Part shown: in pieces, positions 1 to 9,203 of the stretch
Position numbering within the stretch: the stretch's first letter is position 1
Layout: the number at the start of each line of letters is the position of its first letter
Origin: Porphyrobacter sp. LM 6
GTDB taxonomy: Bacteria; Pseudomonadota; Alphaproteobacteria; Sphingomonadales; Sphingomonadaceae
DNA: 64,000 nucleotides
Reading direction: 5' to 3'
Assembly: GCF_001720465.1 (NCBI RefSeq)
Contig: NZ_CP017113.1
Coordinates: forward strand, 620,001-684,000
Made by a program: the position numbers and the translations under genes
Notes under the pieces: generated by a model
What the model saw: only the letters and a program-made list of their open reading frames with translations
Told to the model about the DNA's origin: nothing
Databases searched by the model: none

Positions 1-375
1 GGCCGCGCCACCGATGTGGCATGGGGCATGGTCTTCCCCAATGCCGACGATCTGCCGCGCCACCCGAGCCAGCTCTATCAGGCCGGGCTCGAAGGCTTGC
101 TGCTGCTGATTGTCATGATGCTGCTGTTCTGGAAGACCCGCGCGCGTTACCGTCCGGGCCTGCTGGCGGGGGTGTTCACCTTCGGCATCGGGATTTCGCG
201 CTTCATTAACGAGTTTTTTCGGGAACCGGATGCACAATTGGCTGACTTTGCCGCCCGCACCGGGCTATCGATGGGCCAATGGCTAACCATACCGCTTATC
301 CTGACTGGATTGATTGTCGTGATCTTCGCGCTGCGGAAGCCGCCGCTGGGGGCGGGGACGACGCAGACCGCCTGA
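1..375 (+). CDS. lgt: Prolipoprotein diacylglyceryl transferase, C-terminal part (5' end cut by window)
   Basis: This is the last ~124 residues of Lgt, the inner-membrane enzyme that moves diacylglycerol from phosphatidylglycerol to the lipobox cysteine of prolipoproteins. The window opens in frame inside the conserved GRATDVAWGMVFP stretch, followed by the LPRHPSQLYQ motif and the FxREPD region, all Lgt hallmarks. Three hydrophobic helices can be seen (about LLLLIVMMLLFW, GVFTFGIGIS, IPLILTGLIVVIFA). The stop at 373-375 lies inside the open frame of the next gene, an unusually long overlap. Family assignment is firm; the N-terminal half lies outside the window. Confidence 0.95.
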   Translation, partial: GRATDVAWGMVFPNADDLPRHPSQLYQAGLEGLLLLIVMMLLFWKTRARYRPGLLAGVFTFGIGISRFINEFFREPDAQLADFAARTGLSMGQWLTIPLILTGLIVVIFALRKPPLGAGTTQTA

Positions 376-2360
376 TCGCGGCTGGCGCCGGTTGGCGCAG
401 CAATCTCCGGCTGATCGATCCCGCGCCGGAACCCGAAGTCGATCGCGCCGCGCGGGCCAAGGCTGAAGCCGAAGCGCGCAAGCAGGCCGCCGCAGAGGCC
501 GCGCGCCTGAAAGCGGAGGCCGAAGCGGCCGCCAAGGCTGCTGCCGAAGAACAGGCTCGCCGTGAAGCCGAAGCTGCCGCCGCCGCAAAAGCCAGGGCTG
601 AAGCCGAAGCGGCCGAGCGCGAGCGTCTCGCCGCCGAGGAACGCGCCCGTCTGAAGGCTGAAGCCGAAGCCCGCGCACAGGCCGAGGCAGACGCCAAGGC
701 CCGGGCCAAGGCCGAGGAACAGGCGCGCCGCGAGGCCGAAGCCGCCGCGAAGGCTGCTGCCAAGGAGCAGGCCCGCCGCGAAGCCGAAGAACGCAAGCAG
801 GCCGAAGCCGAAGCCAAGGCCCGCGCCAAGGCAGAGGCCGAAGCCCGCGCGAAGGCCGAGGCCGAGGAAAAGGCGCGTCTCGTTGCCGAAGCCAAGGCGC
901 ACGCTGAAGCAGAGGCCAAGGCCAAGGCAGAGGCCGAAGCCAAGGCCAAGGCGGAAGCCAAAGCCAAGGCCGAGGCCGAAAAGCAGGCGCGTCTCGCCGC
1001 TGAAAAGGCTGCTGCCGAAGAAAAGGCCCGCCTAGCTGCCGAGAAAGTCGCCGCAGAGAAGGCTGCGGCTGAGGAAAAGGCGCGCCTTGAAGCCGAAGCC
1101 CGCGCCAAGGCGGAAGCCGAAGAAAAGGCCCGGCTCGAAGCAGAAGCCGCCGCCAAGGCTGCAGCCGAGGAAGAGGCCCGGATCAAGGCCGAAGCCGAAG
1201 CTGCCGAACGTGCAGCCGCCGAGGAACAGGCCCGCCGCGAGGCCGAGGCCGCTGCCGCGATCAAGGCCGCCGAGGAAGAACAGGCACGGCTCGAGGCCGA
1301 GCTGCTGGCGCGCGCCAATGTCGATGTCCCCGCGAGCCTGCGTCGCCTGATCCGCGAAACCGGCCCGATCAGCCTCGCGCAATACATGGGCGAGAGCAAC
1401 GCCCGCTATTACGCCAGCCGCGATCCGTTGGGCGAACAGGGCGATTTCATCACCGCACCCGAAGTCAGCCAGATGTTCGGCGAGTTGATCGGCCTTTGGC
1501 TCGCCGATCTGTGGGTGCGGATGGGCAGCCGCAAGTATATCCATTACGTCGAGCTTGGGCCGGGACGCGGCACGCTGGCGCGCGATGCGCTGAGCACCGC
1601 CGCGCGTTACGAATTCGCGCCGCAGGTGCATTTCGTCGAGACCTCGGCCACCTTGCGCAAGATGCAGCGCGAAGCCTTCCCGGGCTGCCGCCACCATCAC
1701 GACCTCTCGACCCTGCCCGACGATGCCCCGTTGCTGATCGTCGCCAACGAATTCTTCGATGCTTTGCCGGTGCACCAGCTGGTGCGATCGGCCGATGGCT
1801 GGTTCGATCGCATGGTCGGGCTGGAAGGCGATCAGTTCGCCTACATGACCGGCAAGGAGCGGATGGACCATCTGGTGCCGTCAAGCTGGGCGCGCGCGCC
1901 GCAAGGCTCGATGATCGAGACCAGCCCGGCCTCTATCGCGGCGATGACCGAAATCGCCCAGCGGCTGAAGCAGCAGGGCGGCGCGGCGCTGATCATCGAC
2001 TATGGCCAGATGGAACTGCGCGCAGGATCCAGCATCCAGGCCTTGAAGGCGCACCGCAAGGTCGATGTCCTCGCGCATCCGGGCGAGGCCGACATCACCG
2101 CGCATGTCGATTTCGAGCTGCTCCAGCAGGTTGCGCGCGACAACGGCGCGGATGTGATGGGGGTGCAGTTTCAGGGCGAATGGCTCCGCCAGCTGGGGAT
2201 CGACACCCGGCTCGAAGCGCTCCAGCGGCGCAACCCGCGCGAGGCCGACAAGCTCAAGCGTCAGCGCGACCGGTTGGTCGAATCGAGCCAGATGGGTACC
2301 TTGTTCAAGGTGATGGGCCTGTGCAGTCCGCGCTGGCCGTTCGGCGTGGGTTTCGATTGA
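279..2360 (+). CDS. MidA/NDUFAF7-type SAM-dependent methyltransferase with a huge N-terminal Ala/Glu/Lys helix
   Basis: The last ~340 residues (from about 1340) are a class I SAM methyltransferase of the MidA/NDUFAF7 family: RETGPISLAQYMGES opening, GDFITAPEVSQMFGELIG, the SAM-binding ELGPGRGTLARD, ANEFFDALPVHQ, and HVDFELL near the end. Human NDUFAF7 methylates a complex I arginine; the bacterial substrate is unknown. Ahead of this lies ~290 residues made almost only of Ala, Glu, Lys, Arg and Gln in coiled-coil-like repeats, as in TolA. The family is usually ~350-400 residues, so this is a fusion or expansion. The only ATG ahead of the catalytic domain is at 279, inside lgt (97-bp overlap); a CTG at 372, touching the lgt stop, is the other option. 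The start is therefore uncertain while the catalytic domain is secure. Confidence 0.8.
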   Translation: MANHTAYPDWIDCRDLRAAEAAAGGGDDADRLIAAGAGWRSNLRLIDPAPEPEVDRAARAKAEAEARKQAAAEAARLKAEAEAAAKAAAEEQARREAEAAAAAKARAEAEAAERERLAAEERARLKAEAEARAQAEADAKARAKAEEQARREAEAAAKAAAKEQARREAEERKQAEAEAKARAKAEAEARAKAEAEEKARLVAEAKAHAEAEAKAKAEAEAKAKAEAKAKAEAEKQARLAAEKAAAEEKARLAAEKVAAEKAAAEEKARLEAEARAKAEAEEKARLEAEAAAKAAAEEEARIKAEAEAAERAAAEEQARREAEAAAAIKAAEEEQARLEAELLARANVDVPASLRRLIRETGPISLAQYMGESNARYYASRDPLGEQGDFITAPEVSQMFGELIGLWLADLWVRMGSRKYIHYVELGPGRGTLARDALSTAARYEFAPQVHFVETSATLRKMQREAFPGCRHHHDLSTLPDDAPLLIVANEFFDALPVHQLVRSADGWFDRMVGLEGDQFAYMTGKERMDHLVPSSWARAPQGSMIETSPASIAAMTEIAQRLKQQGGAALIIDYGQMELRAGSSIQALKAHRKVDVLAHPGEADITAHVDFELLQQVARDNGADVMGVQFQGEWLRQLGIDTRLEALQRRNPREADKLKRQRDRLVESSQMGTLFKVMGLCSPRWPFGVGFD

Positions 2361-2394
2361 CGGCAGGGCAGGCAAGGACAGCGTAGGGACGGAC

Positions 2395-2829
2395 ATGATG
2401 AAGGCACGATGGATCTTTGCAGCTGCGGCGATGCTGGCGGTGGCGGGCGCGGGCCTGACCCCTGCACACGCGGCGGACCCGATAGGCGGGCGCTGGGTCA
2501 CGGCGGAAAAGGACGCGGTGATCGCGATCCGCAAATGCGGCCGCGCGCTGTGCGGCACGATCGAGAAGTTCCTGATCCCCCCGCCTGGCGGCAACGACCA
2601 GCGCGACGTCAACAACGCCGATCCGACCAAGCGCCAGCGCAAGCTGATCGGCACCGCGATCCTTTCGGGCCTGACCGCCGATGCCGGTGCATGGCGCGGG
2701 CAGGTCTACGATCCCAAGACCGGCCGCACCTACACCTCCGAAGTGCGCCGCAAAGGTGACGGGACGCTGGAAGTGAAGGGCTGTTTCGGCCCGCTGTGCC
2801 AGACGCAGGTGTGGAAGAAGGTGGGGTAG
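2395..2829 (+). CDS. DUF2147 family secreted protein
   Basis: A 144-residue protein with a clear Sec signal peptide (hydrophobic stretch AAAAMLAVAGAGL, cleavage after AHA) and then one DUF2147 domain: IGGRWVTAEKDAVIAIRKC, LCGTI, the YDPKTGRTYTSEV core and the closing LEVKGCFGPLCQTQVWKKV. DUF2147 proteins are small periplasmic or surface beta-rich proteins of unproven function. Four cysteines in the mature part could form disulfides. It starts 35 bp after the methyltransferase stop and may be cotranscribed. Two adjacent ATGs (2395, 2398) are possible starts. It converges with the ABC importer genes downstream. Confidence 0.85.
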   Translation: MMKARWIFAAAAMLAVAGAGLTPAHAADPIGGRWVTAEKDAVIAIRKCGRALCGTIEKFLIPPPGGNDQRDVNNADPTKRQRKLIGTAILSGLTADAGAWRGQVYDPKTGRTYTSEVRRKGDGTLEVKGCFGPLCQTQVWKKVG

Positions 2830-2877
2830 TGTCCCACCTCTAACACCTCCCGCTTGCGCGAGGACACGGGGGTGGGG

Positions 2878-4422
2878 CTACTCGGCCAACCCCGAAGCTT
2901 TCGCCAACCCTTGCGCCGCCTGTTTCGGGGTTAGTTTCCTGGCATCCTCGCGGTCGACGGCGAGGTTTGCCTCGCGCATCGCTTCGACGGTGATTGCGCC
3001 GATCAGCGGTTCGAGCGCGGCGATCACGCCTTCGTCCTCGGCAATCCTCGGCGAGAGCATCAGCATCGCATCATAGCTCGGCAGCGCGCCCTTGGGGTCG
3101 GCGAGCACCACCAGCCTGTCCGCCGCGATCCGCCCGTCCGAGGTATAGGCGCTGATGACATCGGCTTCGCCCGAGGCGAGCGCGTTGTACATGAAGGTCG
3201 GCGCGAAATTGCGGCTTCGGGCGAAGCGCAAGCCATAGGCATCGCCCACCGCGATCCATTCGGGTCGCTCGAAGAACTCCGGATCACCGCCGACAGTGAG
3301 CTTGGGGGCGACGGCGACGAGATCGCCGAGCGAGCCGACGCCCAGTTCCTTCGCCCGGTCACCCCGCATCGCGAAGGCATAGGCGTTCTCGAACCCGAGG
3401 CGGCCCAGCACCTTCACGCCGTTCTGCTGCCATTCCCAGTCGCGGATGGTTTCATACATCGCCTCGCGCCCGGGATTGTCGTCGCGCTTCAGGTAATTGG
3501 TCCAGATCGTGCCGGTGTAATCGACCGAGATATCGATGTTCGAGGAGGCGACCGCCGAATGCACCACCGCGCTGCCCAGTCCGTCGCGATATTCGACCGC
3601 ATAGCCCGCCGCCTCGAGCCGTGATCCGATCAGCTGGGCGAGGATGTATTGCTCGGAGAACTGCTTGGAGGCGATGACGATCGTGTCCTTGTCGTCCTCG
3701 CCCGCTTGCGATGCGAGCGCGATCGTCACGCCCGCCACCACCGCGATCAGCGCTCCGGCCCATTTCCAGCGCTTGCGCTCGTCGATGCCCCGCTCGATCC
3801 ACCACAGGAGCCAGTCGGCCACAAGCGCCAGACCCGCGCTGGCGACGCATCCGGCGAGCACCAGCGCCCAGTTTTGGGTTTGCAGGCCGGCGAAGATCGG
3901 ATCGCCGAGGCTCGGCTGGCCGATGGTGGTGGCGAGCGTCGCCGCGCCGATGGTCCACACGCTCGCGGTGCGGATTCCCGCCATGATGAAGGGAGCCGAA
4001 AGCGGCGCTTCGACCAGATAGAGCTTCTGCCACTTGGTCATGCCGACCCCGTCGGCGGCTTCGAGCACGCCTTCATCGAGGTTCGCCTGCGCGGTCACCG
4101 CGTTCCTGAGGATCGGCAGCAGCGCATAGAGCGTCAGCGCCATTAGTGCCGGCAGGAAGCCGAGCGTCGGCAGGCCCTCGCCGAACACGGCGCGCAGGGA
4201 CAGCAGCAAGGGGAAAAACAGCGCCAGAAGGGCGAGCGCCGGGATGGTCTGGACGAGGCTGGCGAGGCTCAAGGCGAGGCGAGAGACCACCTGCGAGCGG
4301 CTGGCCCAAACCGCCAGCGGCAGGGCGATCAGCATCGCCAGCCCGATCGCACTGGCCGAGAGCACGACGTGCGCGGCGAGCTTGTCGGCGAGGCCGGGGA
4401 GGAGGTCCCAGATCTCCTGCAT
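2878..4422 (-). CDS. Glycine betaine/choline-type ABC transporter, permease fused to substrate-binding protein
   Basis: The 514-residue protein joins two parts of an OpuC/OsmU-type importer. Residues ~1-235 form a BPD_transp_1 permease with about six hydrophobic helices and the EAA-like loop (LEAADGVGMTKWQKLYLVEAPLS). Residues ~245-510 form an OpuAC-type binding domain starting DTIVIASKQFSEQYIL, with SNIDISVDYTGTIWTNYL and the EADVISAYTSDGRI signature. Such fusions are known for quaternary-ammonium importers, so the likely substrate is betaine, choline or a related osmolyte. Its ATG overlaps the stop of the ATPase gene (TGATG), showing translational coupling. The exact substrate cannot be read from the sequence. 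Confidence 0.9.
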   Translation of the reverse strand: MQEIWDLLPGLADKLAAHVVLSASAIGLAMLIALPLAVWASRSQVVSRLALSLASLVQTIPALALLALFFPLLLSLRAVFGEGLPTLGFLPALMALTLYALLPILRNAVTAQANLDEGVLEAADGVGMTKWQKLYLVEAPLSAPFIMAGIRTASVWTIGAATLATTIGQPSLGDPIFAGLQTQNWALVLAGCVASAGLALVADWLLWWIERGIDERKRWKWAGALIAVVAGVTIALASQAGEDDKDTIVIASKQFSEQYILAQLIGSRLEAAGYAVEYRDGLGSAVVHSAVASSNIDISVDYTGTIWTNYLKRDDNPGREAMYETIRDWEWQQNGVKVLGRLGFENAYAFAMRGDRAKELGVGSLGDLVAVAPKLTVGGDPEFFERPEWIAVGDAYGLRFARSRNFAPTFMYNALASGEADVISAYTSDGRIAADRLVVLADPKGALPSYDAMLMLSPRIAEDEGVIAALEPLIGAITVEAMREANLAVDREDARKLTPKQAAQGLAKASGLAE

Positions 4423-5204
4423 CAGTTCGGGCCTTCCCCAAAGCCTTCCATTACGGCGAGGCGCTCTGCCTGGTTGCGCGGCACGGCGACCAGCGCTTGT
4501 GCGACGGCGCCGCCCGCCCCTGCCAGCAGCGCGCGCGGGGTTTCGTCGGCCACCAGCGCGCCCCTGTCCATCACCAGCACCCGGTCAGCCAGCAGCAGCG
4601 CCTCGGCCATGTCGTGCGTGACCATCACGGTCGTCAGCCCGAGCCGTTCATGCAACTCGCGCACCTTGTGGCCGAGCGCATCGCGGGTCACCGGATCGAG
4701 CGCGCCGAAAGGCTCGTCCATGATCAGCAGTTCGGGTTCGCCCGCCAGCGCGCGCGCCACGCCGACCCGCTGGCGCTGCCCGCCTGAAAGCTCGTCGGGC
4801 ATCCGGCTGGCGAGTGCGGGATCGAGCTCGACCAGCGCGAGCAGCTGCGCGATCCGCTCCGGGGCCAGCTTTTCTCCCGTCAGGCGCGGGCCAATGGCGA
4901 TATTCTCGGCGACCGAGAAATGCGGGAACAGGCCCACGCCCTGAAACACATAGCCGACCCGTCGGCGCAGGTGAGCGGGCTTGAGGCCAGCCACATCCTC
5001 CCCGCCGAACAGCACCCGCCCGTCGGTCGGCATCACCAGCGTGTTGACGGTCTTGAGCAATGTCGATTTGCCCGATCCCGATGCGCCCACCAGCGCGACG
5101 AAACTGCCCCTGGCAATGTTGCAGCTCACGCCGCCAACGGCCGTCACCTCGCCGAAGCGGCAGATCACCCCGTCGAAGCGGAGCAGGGGTGCGGGCGTTT
5201 CCAT
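4422..5204 (-). CDS. Glycine betaine/choline-type ABC transporter ATP-binding protein
   Basis: A 260-residue ABC ATPase with Walker A (GASGSGKST, about residue 38), Q-loop (YVFQGVGLFPHFSV), signature LSGGQRQRVGVARAL, Walker B LLIMDEPFGALD and the H-loop (VMVTHDMAEAL). It lacks the CBS domains found on some OpuA/OpuC ATPases, ending soon after the core. It is the first gene of a two-gene operon with the fused permease/binding protein, with overlapping stop and start codons. Together they would form a complete osmolyte importer without a separate periplasmic protein. Confidence 0.93.
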   Translation of the reverse strand: METPAPLLRFDGVICRFGEVTAVGGVSCNIARGSFVALVGASGSGKSTLLKTVNTLVMPTDGRVLFGGEDVAGLKPAHLRRRVGYVFQGVGLFPHFSVAENIAIGPRLTGEKLAPERIAQLLALVELDPALASRMPDELSGGQRQRVGVARALAGEPELLIMDEPFGALDPVTRDALGHKVRELHERLGLTTVMVTHDMAEALLLADRVLVMDRGALVADETPRALLAGAGGAVAQALVAVPRNQAERLAVMEGFGEGPN

Positions 5205-5318
5205 TCTCTGCCGGATTAGCGATGTTGAGCGCGCGATGCCAGCGGCAGCGATTGGCGTTTGCCCAAGGGCTTGCTATGCGGACAGCCAGAACAATCATTG
5301 CCCGGCGAGGAACGATTC

Positions 5319-6485
5319 ATGCGCGCCACCCCCGATTTCGATTTCCAGCTTGGCGAAGCGGCCGAGATGATCCGCGACACCACGGCGCGCTTCGCCGACG
5401 AGCAGATCATGCCGCTGGCCGAGCGTACCGACCGCGAGGACCGCTTCCCGCGCGAGCTGTGGGAGCCGATGGGTGCGCTGGGCCTGCATAGTATCACGGT
5501 GGAAGAGGAATGGGGCGGGCTGGGGCTCGGCTATCTCGAACATGTGATCGCTGTCGAGGAGGTCAGCCGCGCTTCGGCCAGCATCGGCCTTTCCTACGGC
5601 GCGCATTCCAACCTCTGCCTCAACCAGATCCGCCGCTGGGGGAATGACGAGCAGAAGGCGAAGTATCTCCCCAAGCTGATCTCCGGCGAACACGTCGGCA
5701 GCCTTGCGATGAGCGAAGCGGGCGCTGGGTCGGACGTGGTCTCGATGAAGCTCAAGGCCGACGCGGTGCAGGGCGGATACGTGCTCAACGGCACCAAGTT
5801 CTGGATCACCAACGCGCCCGAGGCCGATACGTTGGTGGTCTATGCCAAGACCGACGGCCACGCCGGATCGCGCGGCATCACCGCCTTCCTGATCGAGAAG
5901 GGCGATCAAGGCTTCGCCATCGGCCAGAAGATTTCGAAGGTCGGCATGAAGGGCTCCCCCACCGCCGAGCTGGTGTTCACCGATTGCTTCGTGCCGGAAG
6001 AGCGCATCATGGGCCCGCTCAATGGCGGCGTGGGCGTGCTGATGAGCGGGCTCGATTACGAGCGCGTGGTGCTTGCCGGATTGCAGCTCGGGATCATGCA
6101 GGCGTGCCTCGACACGGTCATCCCCTACCTGCGCGAGAGGAAACAGTTCGGCAAACCCATCGGCAGCTTCCAGCTGATGCAGGCCAAGGTTGCCGACATG
6201 TATGTCGCCCTTCAATCGGCCCGCGCCTACACCTATGCGGTCGCCAAGGCCTGCGACGCGGGTCAGACGACGCGCTTCGATGCGGCAGGGGTGATTTTGC
6301 TCGCGAGCGAGAACGCCTTCAAGGTCGCCGCTGAAAGCGTGCAGGCGCTGGGCGGCGCGGGCTACACCACCGACTGGCCGGTCGAACGCTACATGCGCGA
6401 CGCGAAGCTGCTGGATATCGGCGCGGGGACGAACGAAATCCGCCGGATGCTGATCGGGCGCGAATTGATTGGAGCGGCGGGGTGA
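5319..6485 (+). CDS. Isovaleryl-CoA dehydrogenase
   Basis: A 388-residue acyl-CoA dehydrogenase that oxidises isovaleryl-CoA to 3-methylcrotonyl-CoA in leucine breakdown, with FAD and an electron-transfer flavoprotein as partners. Evidence: GSLAMSEAGAGSDVVSM and KFWITNAPEADTLVVYAKT in the flavin-binding middle, and GLDYERVVLAG, which places the catalytic glutamate in the helix-G position typical of isovaleryl-CoA dehydrogenases. Length matches the family. The start at 5319 follows a GCGAGGAA ribosome site; the frame is open further upstream but that part is not conserved-looking. The stop overlaps the start of the barstar-like gene, and the carboxylase for the next step follows. Confidence 0.93.
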   Translation: MRATPDFDFQLGEAAEMIRDTTARFADEQIMPLAERTDREDRFPRELWEPMGALGLHSITVEEEWGGLGLGYLEHVIAVEEVSRASASIGLSYGAHSNLCLNQIRRWGNDEQKAKYLPKLISGEHVGSLAMSEAGAGSDVVSMKLKADAVQGGYVLNGTKFWITNAPEADTLVVYAKTDGHAGSRGITAFLIEKGDQGFAIGQKISKVGMKGSPTAELVFTDCFVPEERIMGPLNGGVGVLMSGLDYERVVLAGLQLGIMQACLDTVIPYLRERKQFGKPIGSFQLMQAKVADMYVALQSARAYTYAVAKACDAGQTTRFDAAGVILLASENAFKVAAESVQALGGAGYTTDWPVERYMRDAKLLDIGAGTNEIRRMLIGRELIGAAG

Positions 6486-6886
6486 TGTCCGGGACGGAGA
6501 CTTTCCTGGTCACGCTTGAAGGAGCGCGAATTCAAACGAGTGCTGACTTCTTTCGTGAACTCAGTATGGCTGTGGACATAGATTTGGTTCAAAATTTGAA
6601 CGCCTTGGACGATGACCTATGTGACGAGATTCCTGCTCGCTGCGGACCATACCGCATAGTCTGGCGCAGCGCCGATAAGTCGAACTGGAGCGATCCAGAG
6701 ATCACGAGAATTCTAGGTTGCCTCTTCTACCAGCAGCAGCAGTATTCCGATCGATTTGTCGAACTCAAGCTGCAATTTGAAGAAGATTTTTCTGATAGTA
6801 CAGTGTTCTATACCGAAATCTACACAAGCCCATATTATGTAGCCGAGCGTGCGCGACGTTCTGGCAAGAAGGCTGACCAAGCATGA
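6485..6886 (+). CDS. Barstar-like (RNase inhibitor family) orphan protein
   Basis: A 133-residue acidic protein. The stretch from about residue 10 to 65 follows the barstar pattern: a short strand ending in [11 protein letters not shown], an amphipathic helix ([10 protein letters not shown]), then the [13 protein letters not shown] block matching the 'N-LDAL-D-L' hallmark, and a strand [12 protein letters not shown]. Barstars bind and block barnase-type RNases. The C-terminal half is not recognised. Start (TGATG) and stop (ATGA) overlap both neighbours, so it is translationally embedded in the leucine operon. Base composition is clearly more AT-rich than either neighbour, suggesting acquisition. 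No ribonuclease toxin is nearby. Family call by eye, moderately sure. Confidence 0.6.
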   Translation: MSGTETFLVTLEGARIQTSADFFRELSMAVDIDLVQNLNALDDDLCDEIPARCGPYRIVWRSADKSNWSDPEITRILGCLFYQQQQYSDRFVELKLQFEEDFSDSTVFYTEIYTSPYYVAERARRSGKKADQA

Positions 6887-8490
6887 CCGCCCCCACCCTC
6901 ACCACCAAGCTCGACCGCGAAAGCCCCGAGGCCAAGGCCCGCTTCGCCCACAACCACGCGCTCGCGCAGGAACTCCGCGCCGCTGTGGCCGAGGCCGCAT
7001 TGGGCGGGCCGGAGAAGCACCGCGAACGCCACGTGTCGCGCGGCAAGCTGCTCCCCCGCGAGCGGGTGGAGCGGTTGCTCGATCCGGGTTCGCCCTTCCT
7101 CGAGATCGGCCAGCTCGCCGCGAACGGCATGTACGAAGGCGACGTCAACGGCGCCTCGATCATCTGCGGGGTGGGCCGCGTCTCGGGTCGCCAGTGCATG
7201 ATCGTGTGCAACGATGCGACGGTGAAGGGCGGCACCTATTACCCGATGACGGTCAAGAAGCACCTTCGCGCGCAGGAGATCGCGCAGGAGAACCGCCTGC
7301 CGTGCATCTATCTGGTGGACAGCGGGGGCGCGAACCTGCCGCATCAGGCGGAGGTGTTCCCCGACCGCGACCACTTTGGCCGCATCTTCTTCAATCAGGC
7401 CAATATGTCCGCGCTCGGCATCCCGCAGATCGCCTGCGTGATGGGAAGCTGCACTGCGGGCGGTGCATACGTCCCCGCCATGTCTGACGAGACGGTGATC
7501 GTCCGCAATCAGGGCACGATCTTCCTCGCCGGCCCGCCGCTGGTAAAGGCCGCCACGGGCGAGGAAATCAGCGCCGAAGACCTCGGCGGCGGTGACCTCC
7601 ACGCAAAAAAATCGGGCGTGGTCGATCACCTTGCGGAGAATGACGAACACGCGCTCACCATCGTGCGCGATATCGTCAGCCACCTTGGCGCGAATACCGG
7701 CGCGGCCGCCGACGTGGCGTTGAAAGACCCGCGCCCGCCGAAATTCGACGCGGATGATCTCTACGCCATCATCCCCGATGATGTGCGCGCGCCGTATGAT
7801 GTGAAGGAAGTGATCGCGCGGCTGGTCGATGGCAGCGAGTTCCACGAGTTCAAGGCGCATTACGGCAGCACGCTGGTGTGCGGTTTCGCTCACATCTGGG
7901 GGATGCCGGTCGCGATCCTCGCCAATAACGGCGTATTGTTTAGCGAGAGCGCGCAGAAGGGTGCGCATTTCATCGAGCTTGCCTGCCAGCGCCGCATTCC
8001 GCTGCTGTTCCTCCAGAATATCAGCGGCTTCATGGTCGGCGGGAAATACGAGGCGGAAGGCATCGCCAAGCATGGGGCGAAGCTCGTCACTGCGGTTGCC
8101 ACCGCCACCGTGCCCAAGGTCACCGTGGTGATCGGCGGCAGCTTCGGGGCGGGCAACTACGGGATGTGCGGCCGCGCCTACTCGCCCCGCTTCCTGTTCA
8201 CCTGGCCCAATGCGCGCATCAGCGTGATGGGCGGGGAACAGGCCGCATCCGTGCTCGCCGCCGTCCACCGCGACGCCGACAGCTGGACGCCCGAACAGGC
8301 CGAGGCCTTCAAGGCCCCGATCCGCCAGAAATACGAGGACGAGGGCAACCCCTACTACGCCACCGCCCGCCTGTGGGACGACGGGGTGGTCGATCCCGTC
8401 CAGACCCGCGATGCGCTGGGGCTGGCTTTCGCCGCATGCCTCGAAGCACCCATCGCCGAGCGCCCGGCGTTCGGCGTGTTCCGGATGTGA
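6883..8490 (+). CDS. Methylcrotonyl-CoA carboxylase, carboxyltransferase (beta) subunit
   Basis: A 535-residue carboxyltransferase with both crotonase-like halves: N-terminal half with [41 protein letters not shown] and [27 protein letters not shown]-terminal half with [44 protein letters not shown] and [18 protein letters not shown]. These are typical of the methylcrotonyl-CoA branch, not propionyl-CoA carboxylase. It carboxylates 3-methylcrotonyl-CoA, the product of the upstream dehydrogenase, together with a biotin-carrying alpha subunit. That alpha subunit is absent from this window, which is unusual since the genes are normally adjacent. It overlaps the barstar-like gene by 4 bp. Confidence 0.95.
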   Translation: MTAPTLTTKLDRESPEAKARFAHNHALAQELRAAVAEAALGGPEKHRERHVSRGKLLPRERVERLLDPGSPFLEIGQLAANGMYEGDVNGASIICGVGRVSGRQCMIVCNDATVKGGTYYPMTVKKHLRAQEIAQENRLPCIYLVDSGGANLPHQAEVFPDRDHFGRIFFNQANMSALGIPQIACVMGSCTAGGAYVPAMSDETVIVRNQGTIFLAGPPLVKAATGEEISAEDLGGGDLHAKKSGVVDHLAENDEHALTIVRDIVSHLGANTGAAADVALKDPRPPKFDADDLYAIIPDDVRAPYDVKEVIARLVDGSEFHEFKAHYGSTLVCGFAHIWGMPVAILANNGVLFSESAQKGAHFIELACQRRIPLLFLQNISGFMVGGKYEAEGIAKHGAKLVTAVATATVPKVTVVIGGSFGAGNYGMCGRAYSPRFLFTWPNARISVMGGEQAASVLAAVHRDADSWTPEQAEAFKAPIRQKYEDEGNPYYATARLWDDGVVDPVQTRDALGLAFAACLEAPIAERPAFGVFRM

Positions 8491-8573
8491 TCGCGTCTGT
8501 CTGAAACCCGCACGCTTTCCCTTGCGTAACTGCCCCGATTGCGGGCAGACACGCAGGCGAGAGAGGGATCACA

Positions 8574-9203
8574 TTGCCGCACGAACATACTCGCAAGCCC
8601 ACGCTGCTGTCTCGCATCGTGCGCCGGTTCATTCTGTTCATCTACCACCTCAAAGGCTGGAAGATCGATGGCGGGTTGCCCAAGCAGCTCAAGAAATATG
8701 TGATCGCCGGCGCACCGCACACCTCGAACTGGGACTTCGTGTTCTTCACCGGCGCGACGCATGAAGAGGGCATCCAGCCCAACTTCATGGGCAAGCACAC
8801 GCTGTTTCAGGGGATCATGCGGAACTTCATGTTCGACATGGGCGGCATCCCGGTCGATCGGCGAAAAAGCGCCAACGCTACCCAGCAAATCGCCGAGGAA
8901 TTCGCCCGTCGGGACCATCTGGCGCTTGTGATTGCCGCTGAGGGCACGCGCAAGACCGATGGCAAGTGGAAGTCCGGTTTCTATCACATCGCCCGCGCCG
9001 CCAACGTGCCGATCGTTCCGGCCTTTGCCGACAATGCCAATATGGTGCTGAGCTTCGGTCCGCCGATGATCCCGACCGGCAATTACGGCGAGGACCTGCT
9101 CAAGATCGCCGAATGGTTCCGCGCGAAGATGCCCGATTACGAACGCTTCAAGGTGCTGGAACAACAGGCACGCGATATCATTGCGGGGAAGAATGATGTT
9201 TGA
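8574..9203 (+). CDS. PlsC-like lysophospholipid acyltransferase family protein
   Basis: A 209-residue protein of the 1-acylglycerol-3-phosphate acyltransferase fold. It carries the HX4D catalytic motif as HTSNWD (about residue 49) and the acceptor-binding EGTRK motif (about residue 124), followed by GFYHIARAANVPIVP, as in PlsC relatives. The N-terminal region has a short hydrophobic segment (FILFIYHLKGW) suggesting peripheral membrane binding. It is shorter than housekeeping PlsC, so the acyl acceptor is open. The start is a TTG at 8574 after GAGAGAGGGAT. Its end overlaps the DUF1295 gene, so the two form an operon. Confidence 0.88.
   Translation: MPHEHTRKPTLLSRIVRRFILFIYHLKGWKIDGGLPKQLKKYVIAGAPHTSNWDFVFFTGATHEEGIQPNFMGKHTLFQGIMRNFMFDMGGIPVDRRKSANATQQIAEEFARRDHLALVIAAEGTRKTDGKWKSGFYHIARAANVPIVPAFADNANMVLSFGPPMIPTGNYGEDLLKIAEWFRAKMPDYERFKVLEQQARDIIAGKNDV

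Noticed and set aside
147..1871. Several long minus-strand open frames opposite the Ala/Glu/Lys tract
   Set aside because: They are the complement of a GC-rich repeat; Gly/Phe/Leu- or Ser/Ala-only composition, no start signals, no motif. The plus-strand frame leads straight into a secure catalytic domain.
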